Positions 36,243-45,180 of a DNA stretch of 64,000 nt are shown here, in pieces; position 1 is the first letter of the stretch; each line of letters begins with the position of its first letter. The notes beneath the pieces are model-generated. The model did no database searches. It was not told where the DNA came from and saw only the letters and a program-made list of their open reading frames with translations. A program made the position numbers and the translations under genes. The stretch lies in the NCBI RefSeq assembly GCF_003591175.1, contig NZ_QYYG01000001.1:496001-560000 (forward strand), given 5' to 3'. Origin of the DNA: Serratia inhibens (GTDB lineage Bacteria; Pseudomonadota; Gammaproteobacteria; Enterobacterales; Enterobacteriaceae).

Positions 36243-37190
36243 TCACGCCACTTTATGGCAGCGCACCGCCGTGCCCCCCAGATTCACCCGCAGCGATTGC
36301 GGCATCTGGCAGCCTTCCCCGGCATACGGACAACGCTCGCGGAAAAAACACCCCAGCGGCAACTGGCGATTGCCCGGCAATTCCCCTTTGCGATCTTCAA
36401 TCGTGGTGTCGCTCAGCGCACGCCCGGCACGCGGCACCGAATCCAGCAGTAGCCGGGTATAAGGATGCTGCGGCTGGCGCAAGACCTGCGCGGTTGGCCC
36501 CAGCTCAACGATCTGCCCCAAATACATCACCGCCACCCGATCGCTCATGTGCTGAACCACCGAAACGTTATGCGAGATCAGCACATAGGTCAGATTGCGC
36601 TGGCGTTGCAGTTCCACCAACAGGTTGAGGATTTGCGCCTGCACCGAGATATCCAGCGCCGACGTTGGCTCGTCCAGCACGATGATATCCGGTTGCGAGG
36701 ACAGCGCGCGAGCGATGGAGATACGTTGACGCTGACCACCGGAAAACTCATGCGGCAGACGATCAATAGACTCCGGCCGCAACCCAACCTGTTGCACCAG
36801 TTCTGCCGCCAGCGCCCGCCGCTCTGCCACGCCATTATGCTGCTGCACATAGACCGGTTCGGTGATAATGCGCCATACCGGCAGACGCGGGTCGAGCGAC
36901 GATTGCGGATCCTGAAACACCATCTGCATGCCGCTGCCAAACCAGGAGCCGCCTGAACGGGCGCGCAGCAGCTCACCGCTGCTGGGCTTCAGCAACCCCA
37001 TCAGCAGTTGCGCCAGCGTGCTTTTGCCGCAGCCGGATTCGCCGACGATCCCCAGCGTCTCGCCGCGCATGATGTTGAGATCCAGCCCGTTGAGCGCATG
37101 GACATACTCTCTCGGCTTACCCCGCCAGTTATAGCTGGCGGGAAAACGCAGCCGCACGTCGCGCAGTTCCAGTAGCGCTTCAACGTTCAT
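36243..37190 (-). CDS. ddpF: Dipeptide-type ABC transporter ATP-binding protein DdpF
   Basis: A 315-residue ATPase of the oligopeptide/dipeptide importer F type. Walker A is GESGCGKST near residue 54, the signature FSGGQRQRISIARAL and Walker [13 protein letters not shown]. The C-terminal HPYTRLLLDSVPRAG and the Cys-rich tail (CFFRERCPYAGEGC) are the oligopeptide ATPase extension. It overlaps ddpD by 11 bases. The name is by context with the D-Ala-D-Ala peptidase DdpX; sequence alone says only dipeptide-type. Confidence 0.85.
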   Translation of the reverse strand: MNVEALLELRDVRLRFPASYNWRGKPREYVHALNGLDLNIMRGETLGIVGESGCGKSTLAQLLMGLLKPSSGELLRARSGGSWFGSGMQMVFQDPQSSLDPRLPVWRIITEPVYVQQHNGVAERRALAAELVQQVGLRPESIDRLPHEFSGGQRQRISIARALSSQPDIIVLDEPTSALDISVQAQILNLLVELQRQRNLTYVLISHNVSVVQHMSDRVAVMYLGQIVELGPTAQVLRQPQHPYTRLLLDSVPRAGRALSDTTIEDRKGELPGNRQLPLGCFFRERCPYAGEGCQMPQSLRVNLGGTAVRCHKVA

Positions 37191-38184
37191 TTTGCACCTC
37201 CAGATCGATAGACTGCGGATGCCAACAGGCCACCCGTTGCGTCGGGTCAGCGGCTAATGACGCCAACTGCGGCGTTTGTCGGCATTGGCCGCTGGCGTAG
37301 CTGCACCGGTTGCTGAATGCGCAACCCGGCGGCAACGCGCTCAAATTGGGTACCGTGCCGGGAATGGCCCGCAGCAAGCTGCGCGGTTCGGCGCGTTCCG
37401 GCGCCGCCAGCAACAATCCAATGGAATACGGATGGCGCGGGTGGCCAATCACCCGCGCCGTGGCGCCGCTTTCAATCACGTGCCCGGCGTACATCACGTA
37501 CACCCTGTCACAAAGCTGCGATACCACCGCCATATCGTGGGTAATAAACAGCACCGCCGTGCCGCTGGCGCGAGCCTTCTGTTGCAGCAAGCGCAGCACC
37601 TGCCGCTGCACCGTAACATCCAGTGCCGTGGTCGGTTCGTCGGCGATAATCAGTTCCGGTTCGCAGGAAAACGCCATGGCGATCAGCACCCGTTGGCGCA
37701 TGCCGCCCGACAGCTCGAACGGATAGCGTTCCATCACCCGTTCCGCATCGGCAATTTGCATTTCACGCAGCAACTGGAGAGCCTTGTCACGCGCCTGCCG
37801 CGCCGACAGCCGCTGGTGCAGGCGGATCACCTCACACATCTGGCGGCCGATTTTCCGCGTCGGGTTTAGCGCACTCATCGGCTCCTGAAAAATCATCGAC
37901 ACCCGGGCACCGCGCAGTTGGCGCATTTGCCGCTCGCTGGCGCCGAGCACGTCGGTGCCCAACACGTCCAGTGAACCGCCGGTCACCTTGTAACCGTCCT
38001 CAGCCAGCAGGCGCAGGGTCATCATCGCCGTTACCGACTTGCCGGAGCCGGATTCCCCCACCACGCCGACAATTTCGCCGGCCTTGACCTGCAGCGAGAC
38101 GCGGTTGAGCGCTTTGACGCTGCCGCCGTAGACCGGAAATTCCAGTTGCAGCTCATCAATCGATAACACCGTCGTTTCACTCAT
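37180..38184 (-). CDS. ddpD: Dipeptide-type ABC transporter ATP-binding protein DdpD
   Basis: The ATG at 38184 shares one base with the ddpC stop (TGATG); a TTG one codon earlier is not needed. The 334-residue product has Walker [11 protein letters not shown], signature [15 protein letters not shown], Walker [13 protein letters not shown] and the C-terminal oligopeptide extension with [14 protein letters not shown]. It would pair with DdpF to drive import of the dipeptide through DdpB/DdpC. Confidence 0.86.
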   Translation of the reverse strand: MSETTVLSIDELQLEFPVYGGSVKALNRVSLQVKAGEIVGVVGESGSGKSVTAMMTLRLLAEDGYKVTGGSLDVLGTDVLGASERQMRQLRGARVSMIFQEPMSALNPTRKIGRQMCEVIRLHQRLSARQARDKALQLLREMQIADAERVMERYPFELSGGMRQRVLIAMAFSCEPELIIADEPTTALDVTVQRQVLRLLQQKARASGTAVLFITHDMAVVSQLCDRVYVMYAGHVIESGATARVIGHPRHPYSIGLLLAAPERAEPRSLLRAIPGTVPNLSALPPGCAFSNRCSYASGQCRQTPQLASLAADPTQRVACWHPQSIDLEVQNER

Positions 38185-39119
38185 CAACGCCCCCGGGTTT
38201 TAGGATCCAGCAGGTCGCGCAGACCGTCGCCGAACAGGTTGAAGCCGGTGGCGGTGATCAGGATCGCCGTACCGGGAAAGGCCGAATACCACCACTGGTC
38301 GAGCACATAGTTGCGGCCGTTGGCCACCATCGCCCCCCATTCGGCGGTCGGTTGCTGGGCACCAAGGCCGATAAAGCCCAGCGTGGCGGCCATCAGGATG
38401 GCGGTACCGATATCCAGCGATGCCTGCACCACCAACGGCGGCATGACGTTGCGCAGTACATGCCAGCCGATCAGGTGCCAGCGCGAGGCGCCGAAGGTGC
38501 GCGCCGCCTGCATATAAGCCTGATGCCGCAACGTCAGCGTCTGCCCGCGCGCCAGCCGTACGTAAAACGGAATACGCACCACCGCAATCGCCAGCATGGC
38601 GTTGAACAGGCTTGGCCCGAGTGCGGCCGCCAGCGCCATGGTGAGCACCAGCGAAGGCACCGACAGCATGATGTCCATGCAACGCATGATCAACGCATCC
38701 ACCGTGCCGCCCATCACGCCGGAGAAACAGCCGAGCAGCGAGCCGATTCCGCCCGCCAGCACCACCACCGCCAGCCCGGCGGCTACCGACTGACGGCTGC
38801 CGACCAGCACCCGGCTGAACAGATCTCGACCCACTTCGTCGGTGCCGAACCAATGTTCGGCCGAAGGCGGCAGCAGCCGTGCGGTCAGGTCAATGGCGTC
38901 CGGATTGTGCGGCGCCAGCCAGGGCGAAAACAGCATCAAAAACAGCACGCAGAACATGATGGCGGCGCCCAACAGCGTCAGCGGGCTGCGCCGTACCCGA
39001 TACCAGGCGCGCCGCGCGCCGACAAAGCGCAGCACGGGTTCAGCAGCCGGCGGTTGCTCGATGTGAGACGGCGGTGGTTCAAATTGAGACGACGGTTGTT
39101 CAAATTGAGACATAGTCAT
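38184..39119 (-). CDS. ddpC: Dipeptide-type ABC transporter permease DdpC
   Basis: The start at 39119 overlaps the ddpB stop by one base (TAATG); a longer in-frame reading is unlikely. The 311-residue protein has a hydrophilic N-terminus with tandem SQFEQP/SQFEPP repeats, then DppC-like membrane spans and the periplasmic HNPDAIDLTARLLPPSAEHWFGTDEVGRDLFSRVL motif typical of DppC/OppC. VRLARGQTLTLRHQAYMQAARTFGAS carries the ATPase-contact loop. The repeated N-terminus is unusual and is encoded by repeated DNA. Confidence 0.88.
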   Translation of the reverse strand: MTMSQFEQPSSQFEPPPSHIEQPPAAEPVLRFVGARRAWYRVRRSPLTLLGAAIMFCVLFLMLFSPWLAPHNPDAIDLTARLLPPSAEHWFGTDEVGRDLFSRVLVGSRQSVAAGLAVVVLAGGIGSLLGCFSGVMGGTVDALIMRCMDIMLSVPSLVLTMALAAALGPSLFNAMLAIAVVRIPFYVRLARGQTLTLRHQAYMQAARTFGASRWHLIGWHVLRNVMPPLVVQASLDIGTAILMAATLGFIGLGAQQPTAEWGAMVANGRNYVLDQWWYSAFPGTAILITATGFNLFGDGLRDLLDPKTRGR

Positions 39120-40135
39120 TAGCCCTCGCGCCCCATTCGCGGATCGATCCACAGATAAAGCAGATCGACGATCAAATTAACCATCACATAGGCAAAAGAC
39201 ACCACCACGGCAAAACCCATCACCGCCGGGAAATCCAGCGCCTGAATCGAATCCACCACGTAAGCGCCCATGCCTGGCCAGGCGAATACCGTTTCGGTCA
39301 GCACCGCGCCGTACAGCAAGTCCCCCAACGCCAGCCCCAATACCGTCACCGAAGGGATCAGCGCGTTCGGCAGCGCGTGGCCGAGTACCACTCGCCAGTG
39401 CGAAAGGCCGTTGGCGCGCGCGGTGCGGATATAGTCTTCGCCCAGTTGTTCAAGCATCGCCGAGCGGATTTGCCGCGCCACCACCCCGAGGTGTACGAAC
39501 GCCAGGGTCAGCGCCGGCAGGATCAGGTGCTGCAGGCTGTTCCAAAAGGCTTCGCCGTTGCCGGTCAGCAGCGAATCCAGCAGGTAGAATCCGGTAATAT
39601 GGGTGGGCGGATCCAGCCAGTCGTCCAGTCTGCCGCCGCCGGGCAAGACGTTCAGTTGGCCGTAAAACAAAATGATCACCCCCAGCCCCAGCCAGAACGC
39701 CGGCGTGGAGATGCCGGTCACCGACAGCAGGCGCACCAGATGATCGGGCCATTTATTGCGGTAAACCGCCGACAGCACGCCGAGCGGCACTCCCAGCGCG
39801 ATCGCCAGCAGCAAAGCGCAAAACGCCAGCTCCAGCGTAGCCGGGAAGAAGGCGCGCAGGTCGTCCAGCACTGGCCGCCCGGTGCGGATAGACGTGCCCA
39901 GATCGCCGTGCAGCAGATCCAGCACATAGCGGCCAAACTGCACGTACAACGGCTGGTCCAGCCCCAGTTGCTGGCGAATATGCCGGACGATTTCCTCGCT
40001 GGCGCGATCGCCGGCCAGCAGCCGCGCCGGATCGCCGGGGATCAGGTGCGAGATGGTAAAGGTGATGACGCACACCCCGAACATCACCAGCACCAGCCCC
40101 CAGCAGCGCTGGCGGATAAGGCTCCAAACGTTCAT
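39119..40135 (-). CDS. ddpB: Dipeptide-type ABC transporter permease DdpB
   Basis: A 338-residue DppB-type permease with six spans. The opening LIRQRCWGLVLVMFGVCVITFTISHLIPGDPAR and the periplasmic GLDQPLYVQFGRYVLDLLHGDLGTS are diagnostic. The cytoplasmic loop EDYIRTARANGLSHWRVVLGHALPNALIP contacts the ATPases. Two gene neighbours continue the complex. GGGAAACG precedes the ATG. Confidence 0.9.
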   Translation of the reverse strand: MNVWSLIRQRCWGLVLVMFGVCVITFTISHLIPGDPARLLAGDRASEEIVRHIRQQLGLDQPLYVQFGRYVLDLLHGDLGTSIRTGRPVLDDLRAFFPATLELAFCALLLAIALGVPLGVLSAVYRNKWPDHLVRLLSVTGISTPAFWLGLGVIILFYGQLNVLPGGGRLDDWLDPPTHITGFYLLDSLLTGNGEAFWNSLQHLILPALTLAFVHLGVVARQIRSAMLEQLGEDYIRTARANGLSHWRVVLGHALPNALIPSVTVLGLALGDLLYGAVLTETVFAWPGMGAYVVDSIQALDFPAVMGFAVVVSFAYVMVNLIVDLLYLWIDPRMGREG

Positions 40136-40186
40136 AGTCGTTTCCCGTGGCGCAAGGGGGCAGCCAAACGGCTGCCCGAAAGAGAA

Positions 40187-41737
40187 TTACTTGCTCATCT
40201 GCCCAACGTTGAACACCTGTTCCAGCATCGGGTTATACACAAAGCCCTTCACTTCTTTGTTCATCGCCACCTGATAGTTTTTCTGGAACAGATAGACGTA
40301 GGCCGCCTGGTCGATGACGATTTTCTGCGCCGCCTGATAATCGGCGGTGCGCACTTGCTGATCGGACACCGAAACCGCTTTTTTCAACAGCGCATCCACC
40401 TGCGGATCGCTGTAGAACGAGCGGTTGCCCGGCAGCCCTTTTTTGTCGGATTCGAACCAGTAGTTCATGAACATGTAGGGGTCGGCGAAGTCCGGGCTCC
40501 AGTTGCCGATGGCGATGTCGTAATTGCCCTGGCCGATGCGATCGCGCATGGTGGCGTTAGCCAGCTTCTCCAGTTTGACGTTAATGCCTACCGTCGCCAG
40601 GCTGGCCTGCACCGAGAGCGCTATCGCCTCCCAGTTCGGGTCGCTGACCGAATACAGGAAGTTCAGCGACGCCGGCTTGTCTTTCACCGCCGCCAGCGCG
40701 GTCCTGGCCTTGTCCGCATCCAGGCTGTACTGCTGCGCGGCGACGTCGTAACCCCACATGCCTTCCGGGATCGGCCCGCGCATCTGTTTGCCGTTGCCGC
40801 CGAGAATGCCCTTCACCATGCCCTGATAATCCACCGCATAAGAGATGGCACGGCGCAGATCCACCTGATTCAGCGGCGCTTTGCCGTTGTTGAGATACAG
40901 ATAGGTGACGCGCAACGATGGAAACTCATTAACCGCCACCTTGTTTTCGCTTTTCAGCGCCGTGAGCTGGTCGATGGGCAGAGATTCGGCGATGTCCAGA
41001 TCACCGCGCGTCAGTTGCAGACGGCGGGTGGCACTTTCGGCGATGATTTTCACCGTTACGCGTTTAAACGCCGGTTTGGCGCCGCCGTAATGCGGATTTG
41101 GCACCAGTACCAACTGCTGGCCCTTCTGCCAGCGATCCAGCCTGTAAGGGCCGGAACCTGCGCTGTGATTCGCCAGCCAGGCTTTGCCTTCGTCGGCCGG
41201 ATTGGCCTTGGCGATCGCCGGGTTGACGATGCCGGCGCCGTCATTGGCCAGCGTGTAGAGGAACGGGGCAAACGGCGTTTTCAGCGTGAAACGCACCGTC
41301 AGCGGATCCACCACCGTCACCTGCAGATCTTTCGGGAAGGCTTCTGACGGCCCCTGGCCGATCTTCATCAGCCGTTCAAACGACCATTTCACCGCCTCGG
41401 CGTTGACCTCGCTGCCGTCGTCAAACTTGTTGCCCGGCTTGAGCTTAAAGGTCCAGATCAGTTGATCGTCCGAAGCGGCCCAGCTTGCCGCCAGTTCGCC
41501 TTCAACCTGGGTGGAGCCTTTGCCGCCCTCGGTTTTGTATTGCACCAACCGCTGGTAGGCGGGATAAGTGACCGTCCAATCGTTGTTGTCGATGGTTACG
41601 GCCGGATCCAGCGTTTGCGGATCGGCCGCTTTGCCGATCACCAACATATCCTTGGGTACCGCCGCCTGCGCCGGGGCCAAGGTAGCCAGGCCAATAGCGA
41701 CTGCCACCGCCAGCGCGGCATAGTTAACTTTGCTCAT
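40187..41737 (-). CDS. ddpA: Dipeptide-type ABC transporter substrate-binding protein DdpA
   Basis: The start at 41737 follows AGGAG; a 34-codon upstream extension is not credible. The 516-residue product has a signal peptide cut near PAQA and the family 5 binding-protein layout: LVIGKAADPQTLDPAVTIDNNDW, FDDGSEVNAEAVKWSFERLM, SGPYRLDRW and VDLRRAISYAVDYQGMVKG. It captures short peptides in the periplasm; with DdpX beside it the ligand is probably D-Ala-D-Ala, as proposed for E. coli Ddp. Confidence 0.87.
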   Translation of the reverse strand: MSKVNYAALAVAVAIGLATLAPAQAAVPKDMLVIGKAADPQTLDPAVTIDNNDWTVTYPAYQRLVQYKTEGGKGSTQVEGELAASWAASDDQLIWTFKLKPGNKFDDGSEVNAEAVKWSFERLMKIGQGPSEAFPKDLQVTVVDPLTVRFTLKTPFAPFLYTLANDGAGIVNPAIAKANPADEGKAWLANHSAGSGPYRLDRWQKGQQLVLVPNPHYGGAKPAFKRVTVKIIAESATRRLQLTRGDLDIAESLPIDQLTALKSENKVAVNEFPSLRVTYLYLNNGKAPLNQVDLRRAISYAVDYQGMVKGILGGNGKQMRGPIPEGMWGYDVAAQQYSLDADKARTALAAVKDKPASLNFLYSVSDPNWEAIALSVQASLATVGINVKLEKLANATMRDRIGQGNYDIAIGNWSPDFADPYMFMNYWFESDKKGLPGNRSFYSDPQVDALLKKAVSVSDQQVRTADYQAAQKIVIDQAAYVYLFQKNYQVAMNKEVKGFVYNPMLEQVFNVGQMSK

Positions 41738-41771
41738 AAACTGACTCCTGGTGTGTTGAAGATGTTTTGTT

Positions 41772-42335
41772 TTAATCGTAAGAAAAACAGCCGAAGCGAT
41801 CGGCCAACAGTGGATAGTCACCGGCGTTGGGCAGCTCAAAATGCCACCACTCGCTGGCGATACCGCAAAAACCCCCGGCGGCCATCACCGCATTCAGCAA
41901 CAGCCGATTGCGCTGCACTTCCGGTGGGAAATCGGGGTAAAACGGATGGGAGCTTTCGCTCATCTCATCAAAGCCGGTGCCCATATCGAGCGCCGCACCT
42001 GCCGCATCCAGCAGCGTCACGTCGATAGCCACGCCGCGGCTGTGGTGCGAGCCGGTTTGCGTGCTGGTGACATATTGCGGATCCGGGCACGCCAGCCACA
42101 GCAGCGCCTGCGCCTGCTGCGGCCGATAAGCGTCAAACACCTTTAGCGATAAACCGGCAAGCCGCGCCGCCAGCAGGCAGCGTGTCAGCCCACGCGCTGC
42201 GTCGGGGTGCAGCAGACAGCGGTTTTCGCGGTAGATAGGCCGACCGGTGAGGTTATCGGCGCCGGCGTATTTCAGCTCTATCGGCAGATCGGGAAACGCC
42301 TCGGCCAAATCAACTAATGTTACATTGTCACTCAT
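41772..42335 (-). CDS. ddpX: D-Ala-D-Ala dipeptidase DdpX (VanX family)
   Basis: A 187-residue zinc peptidase. The SxHxxGxAxD motif is at residues 96-105 (zinc ligands H98 and D105), ExxH at 162-165 (general base E162, zinc ligand H165), and AYRP with R71 supplies the transition-state Arg. The enzyme splits D-Ala-D-Ala to D-alanine, allowing reuse of cell-wall peptide. There is no signal peptide, so it is cytoplasmic, acting after import by the DdpABCDF system encoded just downstream. It resembles E. coli DdpX in length and operon place. Confidence 0.92.
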   Translation of the reverse strand: MSDNVTLVDLAEAFPDLPIELKYAGADNLTGRPIYRENRCLLHPDAARGLTRCLLAARLAGLSLKVFDAYRPQQAQALLWLACPDPQYVTSTQTGSHHSRGVAIDVTLLDAAGAALDMGTGFDEMSESSHPFYPDFPPEVQRNRLLLNAVMAAGGFCGIASEWWHFELPNAGDYPLLADRFGCFSYD

Positions 42336-42352
42336 TACCTGTTCCCATGCGG

Positions 42353-43225
42353 TTAAGATTCAAATTGCCCCAGCTCTTTTTGCAGGATGCGGTTATTGGC
42401 CAGCCGTTGCTCCACCGCCGCGCCGCCCTGTTCCAGTACCGAGGACAGCAGCAGGTTGAACAGGCAGCTGAGCGGCGCCAGCGAATCCCAAAACTGGCCG
42501 GTGTCGGTTTTCACCTGCAGCAGGTCAATCGGGTAATCCCGCGCCCACGGGCAGTAAATGTCGGTAATCAGCGCCATTCGTAACCCGCGCGCGCAGGCCG
42601 CCTGGCAATACTGCCGGGCGATGGTCGAGTAGGCGCGAGTGTCGGTCAGAACCAGATAGGGCGCGCTAAATTCCGAATTGAGCGATTCCACGTAGGTGCC
42701 GGACAGCCCGTCGGCGTAATAGACCCTGGGTCGCAGATACTCCAGGTGGCTGTAAAAGGCGTTGGCGATGCCACGCGTCGATTGGATACCGACCACAAAC
42801 ACCGCTTCCGCCTGTGCCAGTTGGCGGCTAACCTGGTTGAACGCCTCACCGCCGGCCAACCGGTAAACGTGTTCTATCGCTTCCAGCTCCAGAGTTAACG
42901 CCTGGCGCAGCTTTTGCGGCTGCGGCTGATCGCGCCGCTGGCGGTAAGCCCCCAGACGATCGGTGACTCCCCAGGGTTGGTACAGCGCCGCCCCTTGCTC
43001 ACGCAGCGTGCGTTTCAGATCGTCGAGATTGCGGTAACCCAGGCTGCGCAGATAGCGGCCGACCGAAATACCGCTGGTCGCCGTGCTGCGGGCGATGCTG
43101 TCGGCGGTTTCAAACGGTACCTGCGCCAGATTGGCCAGCAGATAACCGGCAATCCGCTTGCCGGTCGGGGTTTGTACCGCGAATGACGCTTCTATCTGTG
43201 CGATCACATCAGGATGGTCTGCCAT
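42353..43225 (-). CDS. RpiR/MurR-family transcriptional regulator
   Basis: A 290-residue regulator. The N-terminal helix-turn-helix of the RpiR type spans about residues 25-75 (FETADSIARSTATSGISVGRYLRSLGY), and the C-terminal SIS sugar-phosphate-isomerase fold includes AEAVFVVGIQSTRGIANAFYSHL. SIS domains often sense phosphosugars, for example MurR with N-acetylmuramate 6-phosphate. It is the first gene, 17 bases before ddpX, so it probably regulates this operon and itself. E. coli ddp has no such gene, which makes the arrangement notable. Confidence 0.88.
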   Translation of the reverse strand: MADHPDVIAQIEASFAVQTPTGKRIAGYLLANLAQVPFETADSIARSTATSGISVGRYLRSLGYRNLDDLKRTLREQGAALYQPWGVTDRLGAYRQRRDQPQPQKLRQALTLELEAIEHVYRLAGGEAFNQVSRQLAQAEAVFVVGIQSTRGIANAFYSHLEYLRPRVYYADGLSGTYVESLNSEFSAPYLVLTDTRAYSTIARQYCQAACARGLRMALITDIYCPWARDYPIDLLQVKTDTGQFWDSLAPLSCLFNLLLSSVLEQGGAAVEQRLANNRILQKELGQFES

Positions 43226-43246
43226 AGTTCGCCCGCTGTTGTTGAG

Positions 43247-43298
43247 TTGTCATCAAGCCACCGCCTGTTACTCAGGTAACAAAGACTGATGATGACAA
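43247..43298. promoter_or_regulatory. Nested inverted repeats upstream of rpiR-ddp, possible operator
   Basis: TTGTCATCA (43247-43255) pairs with TGATGACAA (43290-43298). Nearly the same centre holds an inner repeat, GTTAC - TCAG - GTAAC (43267-43280). It lies 22-73 bases before the RpiR start and overlaps the expected transcription start, where a repressor would act. The binder is inferred to be the RpiR protein. Confidence 0.45.
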
Positions 43299-43314
43299 TG
43301 CATGGCCTGTGCCA
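43299..43314 (-). promoter_or_regulatory. Candidate sigma-54 promoter of the rpiR-ddp operon
   Basis: On the minus strand TGGCAC - 5 bases - ATGCA matches the sigma-54 consensus TGGCAC-N5-TTGCA at all positions but one, with the invariant GG and GC at the right spacing. Transcription would begin about 60 bases before the RpiR start codon. E. coli ddp is nitrogen-controlled through sigma-54, which supports the call. Confidence 0.6.
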
Positions 43315-43412
43315 ATTGCGGACTTACTGGGGATATTTCACGCGCGGCGGCGTACGGCGGCGCAGGAACGGCAAAACCTGCGGTTACAACAGAGTCATCA
43401 GTTGATAACTAT

Positions 43413-43429
43413 TGCACAACAATTGGGCA
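43413..43429. promoter_or_regulatory. Candidate NtrC enhancer site
   Basis: TGCACAACAATTGGGCA matches the 17-bp NtrC consensus (TGCAC-N7-GTGCA type) at about 13 positions including both ends except one base. It lies about 100 bases upstream of the sigma-54 -24 element, the usual distance. A further half site TGCACC is at 43443-43448, about three helical turns away. Confidence 0.5.
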
Positions 43430-43472
43430 ATGCATCTGGCAATGCACCGCCGTGAACCCTTGATTTTCAATT

Positions 43473-44354
43473 TTATGACAGCGCTTGCGAAACCAATGCA
43501 AAAGTCTGCACGGCAGCAGGATCCGGTCTATGAGGTGTGCCGCGCACCATGATGGCGGGCGTGTCCACGCCGGGTAAACCGCGCGCGACCAGCCAAGGGC
43601 CGAGGCTGTTGGCCTGTGGCGTATCGATACGCACAAACTGGCCGGTGCAGGGCCGACACAACGCATCGATTAACGCGACGGCGGAGGCCAGCTCGGGCGC
43701 GACTACCGGGCCGATCATGTTGCCATGACCGAAGCGGCGACGCATCGCGAAACCGACGACAATCCCCCGCCGTTCCAGCACCAGCGCCTGCCCGGCGCTA
43801 CTCAGCAATGTCTCCAGTAGCGGCTGGCGCCGCATGCCGCAAGCGGCGAAATCCAGCTCGGCCAAGGTCGATAGATCCCGCGGCGATGCCGGGCGCAAGG
43901 TAACTCCCTCCGGCAAAGGCTCGGCCTCGCGGGCAGGCAACTCCCGGCATTGATGCTGTGCCAGCCGCCCCTGTTCGATAAACCCCAACTGCCGATACAG
44001 CGGCTTGCCCTGTTCGGTAGCCACCAGGTGCAGTTGATAGTCAGCCAATGGCGCCACCAGCGTCTGTACCATCGCCCTGGCGATACCTTGCCCGCGATAC
44101 CGTTCGTCGACAATCACCAACCCCAGCGTGGCGCGGTTCTCCCCCCACAACCAACGCAAAGCTGTGCCGACCGTCTCGCCGTTGGCCACAGCGACCACTC
44201 CCGCCCCCAATGCCCACGCCTGCTGCCAATCTTCCAGACGGTGAGGCCAGCGCGCCTGTTGCGACAGCCCGAACGCCGCCGGCAGGTCCCTTTCAATCAT
44301 CGGGCGCAGGTGAATGCTTTGCTTTTCCTCGGGCACGTTTGCCTCCTGATTCAA
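43473..44354 (-). CDS. Tandem GNAT-domain acetyltransferase
   Basis: A 293-residue protein with two acetyltransferase domains. The first (residues about 15-150) has TLGLVIVDERYRGQGIARAMVQTL, a strong acetyl-CoA motif with R-G-Q-G-I-A. The second (about 155-280) is more diverged: VTLRPASPRDLSTLAELDFAACG and a region ending FVRIDTPQANSLGPWL. The layout is like two-domain GNAT proteins in which only the first half keeps a full cofactor site. The substrate is unknown. It stands alone and is divergent from the toxin-antitoxin pair. Confidence 0.85.
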   Translation of the reverse strand: MNQEANVPEEKQSIHLRPMIERDLPAAFGLSQQARWPHRLEDWQQAWALGAGVVAVANGETVGTALRWLWGENRATLGLVIVDERYRGQGIARAMVQTLVAPLADYQLHLVATEQGKPLYRQLGFIEQGRLAQHQCRELPAREAEPLPEGVTLRPASPRDLSTLAELDFAACGMRRQPLLETLLSSAGQALVLERRGIVVGFAMRRRFGHGNMIGPVVAPELASAVALIDALCRPCTGQFVRIDTPQANSLGPWLVARGLPGVDTPAIMVRGTPHRPDPAAVQTFALVSQALS

Positions 44355-44482
44355 TAGGGATAACTTTGTCGGGTGGCGAAAACCGCCTCCCCGCAGAGTA
44401 GCAGATTCGGTTCTGTGCGGTGCATTGCTTATAGTCTGAATATGAACTAAATTTGACTCACCCGAGACACGAGGACGCCAGT

Positions 44483-44716
44483 ATGAAAGTTGAAACCATC
44501 AGCTATGTAAAGAAGCACGCCGCCGCGCTCGATTTGTCTGAGCCTATTCTGGTGACGCAAAATGGTACCCCAGCTTATGTGATCGAATCTTATGAACAAC
44601 ACCAGCAAAGGGATGACGCCATTGCCCTGCTTAAATTGCTAACGCTGTCTGAAAAAGACAAAAAAGAAGGCAAAGTTTATTCCCGCGACCAATTGCTGGC
44701 TGATATAGATAAGTAA
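44483..44716 (+). CDS. Phd/YefM-family antitoxin
   Basis: A 77-residue protein opening [42 protein letters not shown], the Phd/YefM dimer and DNA-binding fold. The charged C-terminus ([22 protein letters not shown]) would wrap the toxin. The start at 44483 follows GAGGACG. It lies 22 bases before the toxin gene, the usual antitoxin-first order, and such proteins repress their own promoter. Confidence 0.9.
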   Translation: MKVETISYVKKHAAALDLSEPILVTQNGTPAYVIESYEQHQQRDDAIALLKLLTLSEKDKKEGKVYSRDQLLADIDK

Positions 44717-44738
44717 TGCGGTCAAAAGGAGATGTCGC

Positions 44739-45071
44739 ATGAGGGAACGGATGGATATTGAGTATACCGCATCGGCAAAGAGTACTTTGCTCGAGATTGT
44801 CCACCATTTGAAAACCAATAATGTGCTGCCGGTACCTGTCGTTGAAAGTATCATTAGCGGGTTCGAAGCAAGAGTAAGCCTCTTTCCAACCGGCTGTCAG
44901 ATATGCCCTGAACTCTTGAAAATTGGCTGCGATAAATACCGTGAAAGTAATACGCTCAACGGCTATCGCGTTATTTATTCGCTGGAAGATTCGCTTATCA
45001 CCGTACATGCCTTTCTTGCCCAAAAGCAGGATATTCAACAAACGCTGTTTAACCGGCTGATTGCGTCGTAA
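44739..45071 (+). CDS. RelE/ParE-family toxin
   Basis: A 110-residue protein behind AAGGAG. MDIEYTASAKSTLLEIVHHL at the start and NGYRVIYSLEDSLITVHAFLAQKQDIQQTL at the end match the RelE/ParE fold, whose members cleave ribosome-bound mRNA or inhibit gyrase. An ILKIGCDKYRESN stretch is a usual core strand. Which activity this one has cannot be told. It forms a type II toxin-antitoxin unit with the preceding gene. Confidence 0.88.
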   Translation: MRERMDIEYTASAKSTLLEIVHHLKTNNVLPVPVVESIISGFEARVSLFPTGCQICPELLKIGCDKYRESNTLNGYRVIYSLEDSLITVHAFLAQKQDIQQTLFNRLIAS

Positions 45072-45180
45072 TCCCGCCAGTTAAGCGGACAAGCCCTCCC
45101 ATTTTTCAACCAATAAACGCAATAACCCGTTTTGCTGGTGACGACCAAGACTTGCACCCCCTGCGATAAGCCGTTAGGGT

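Noticed and set aside
39377-41347. Very long plus-strand open frame (656 codons) opposite ddpB and ddpA
   Set aside because: It runs antisense to two clear transporter genes in GC-rich DNA; its composition is rich in Arg, Gln and His with no domain, the usual shadow of a real gene.
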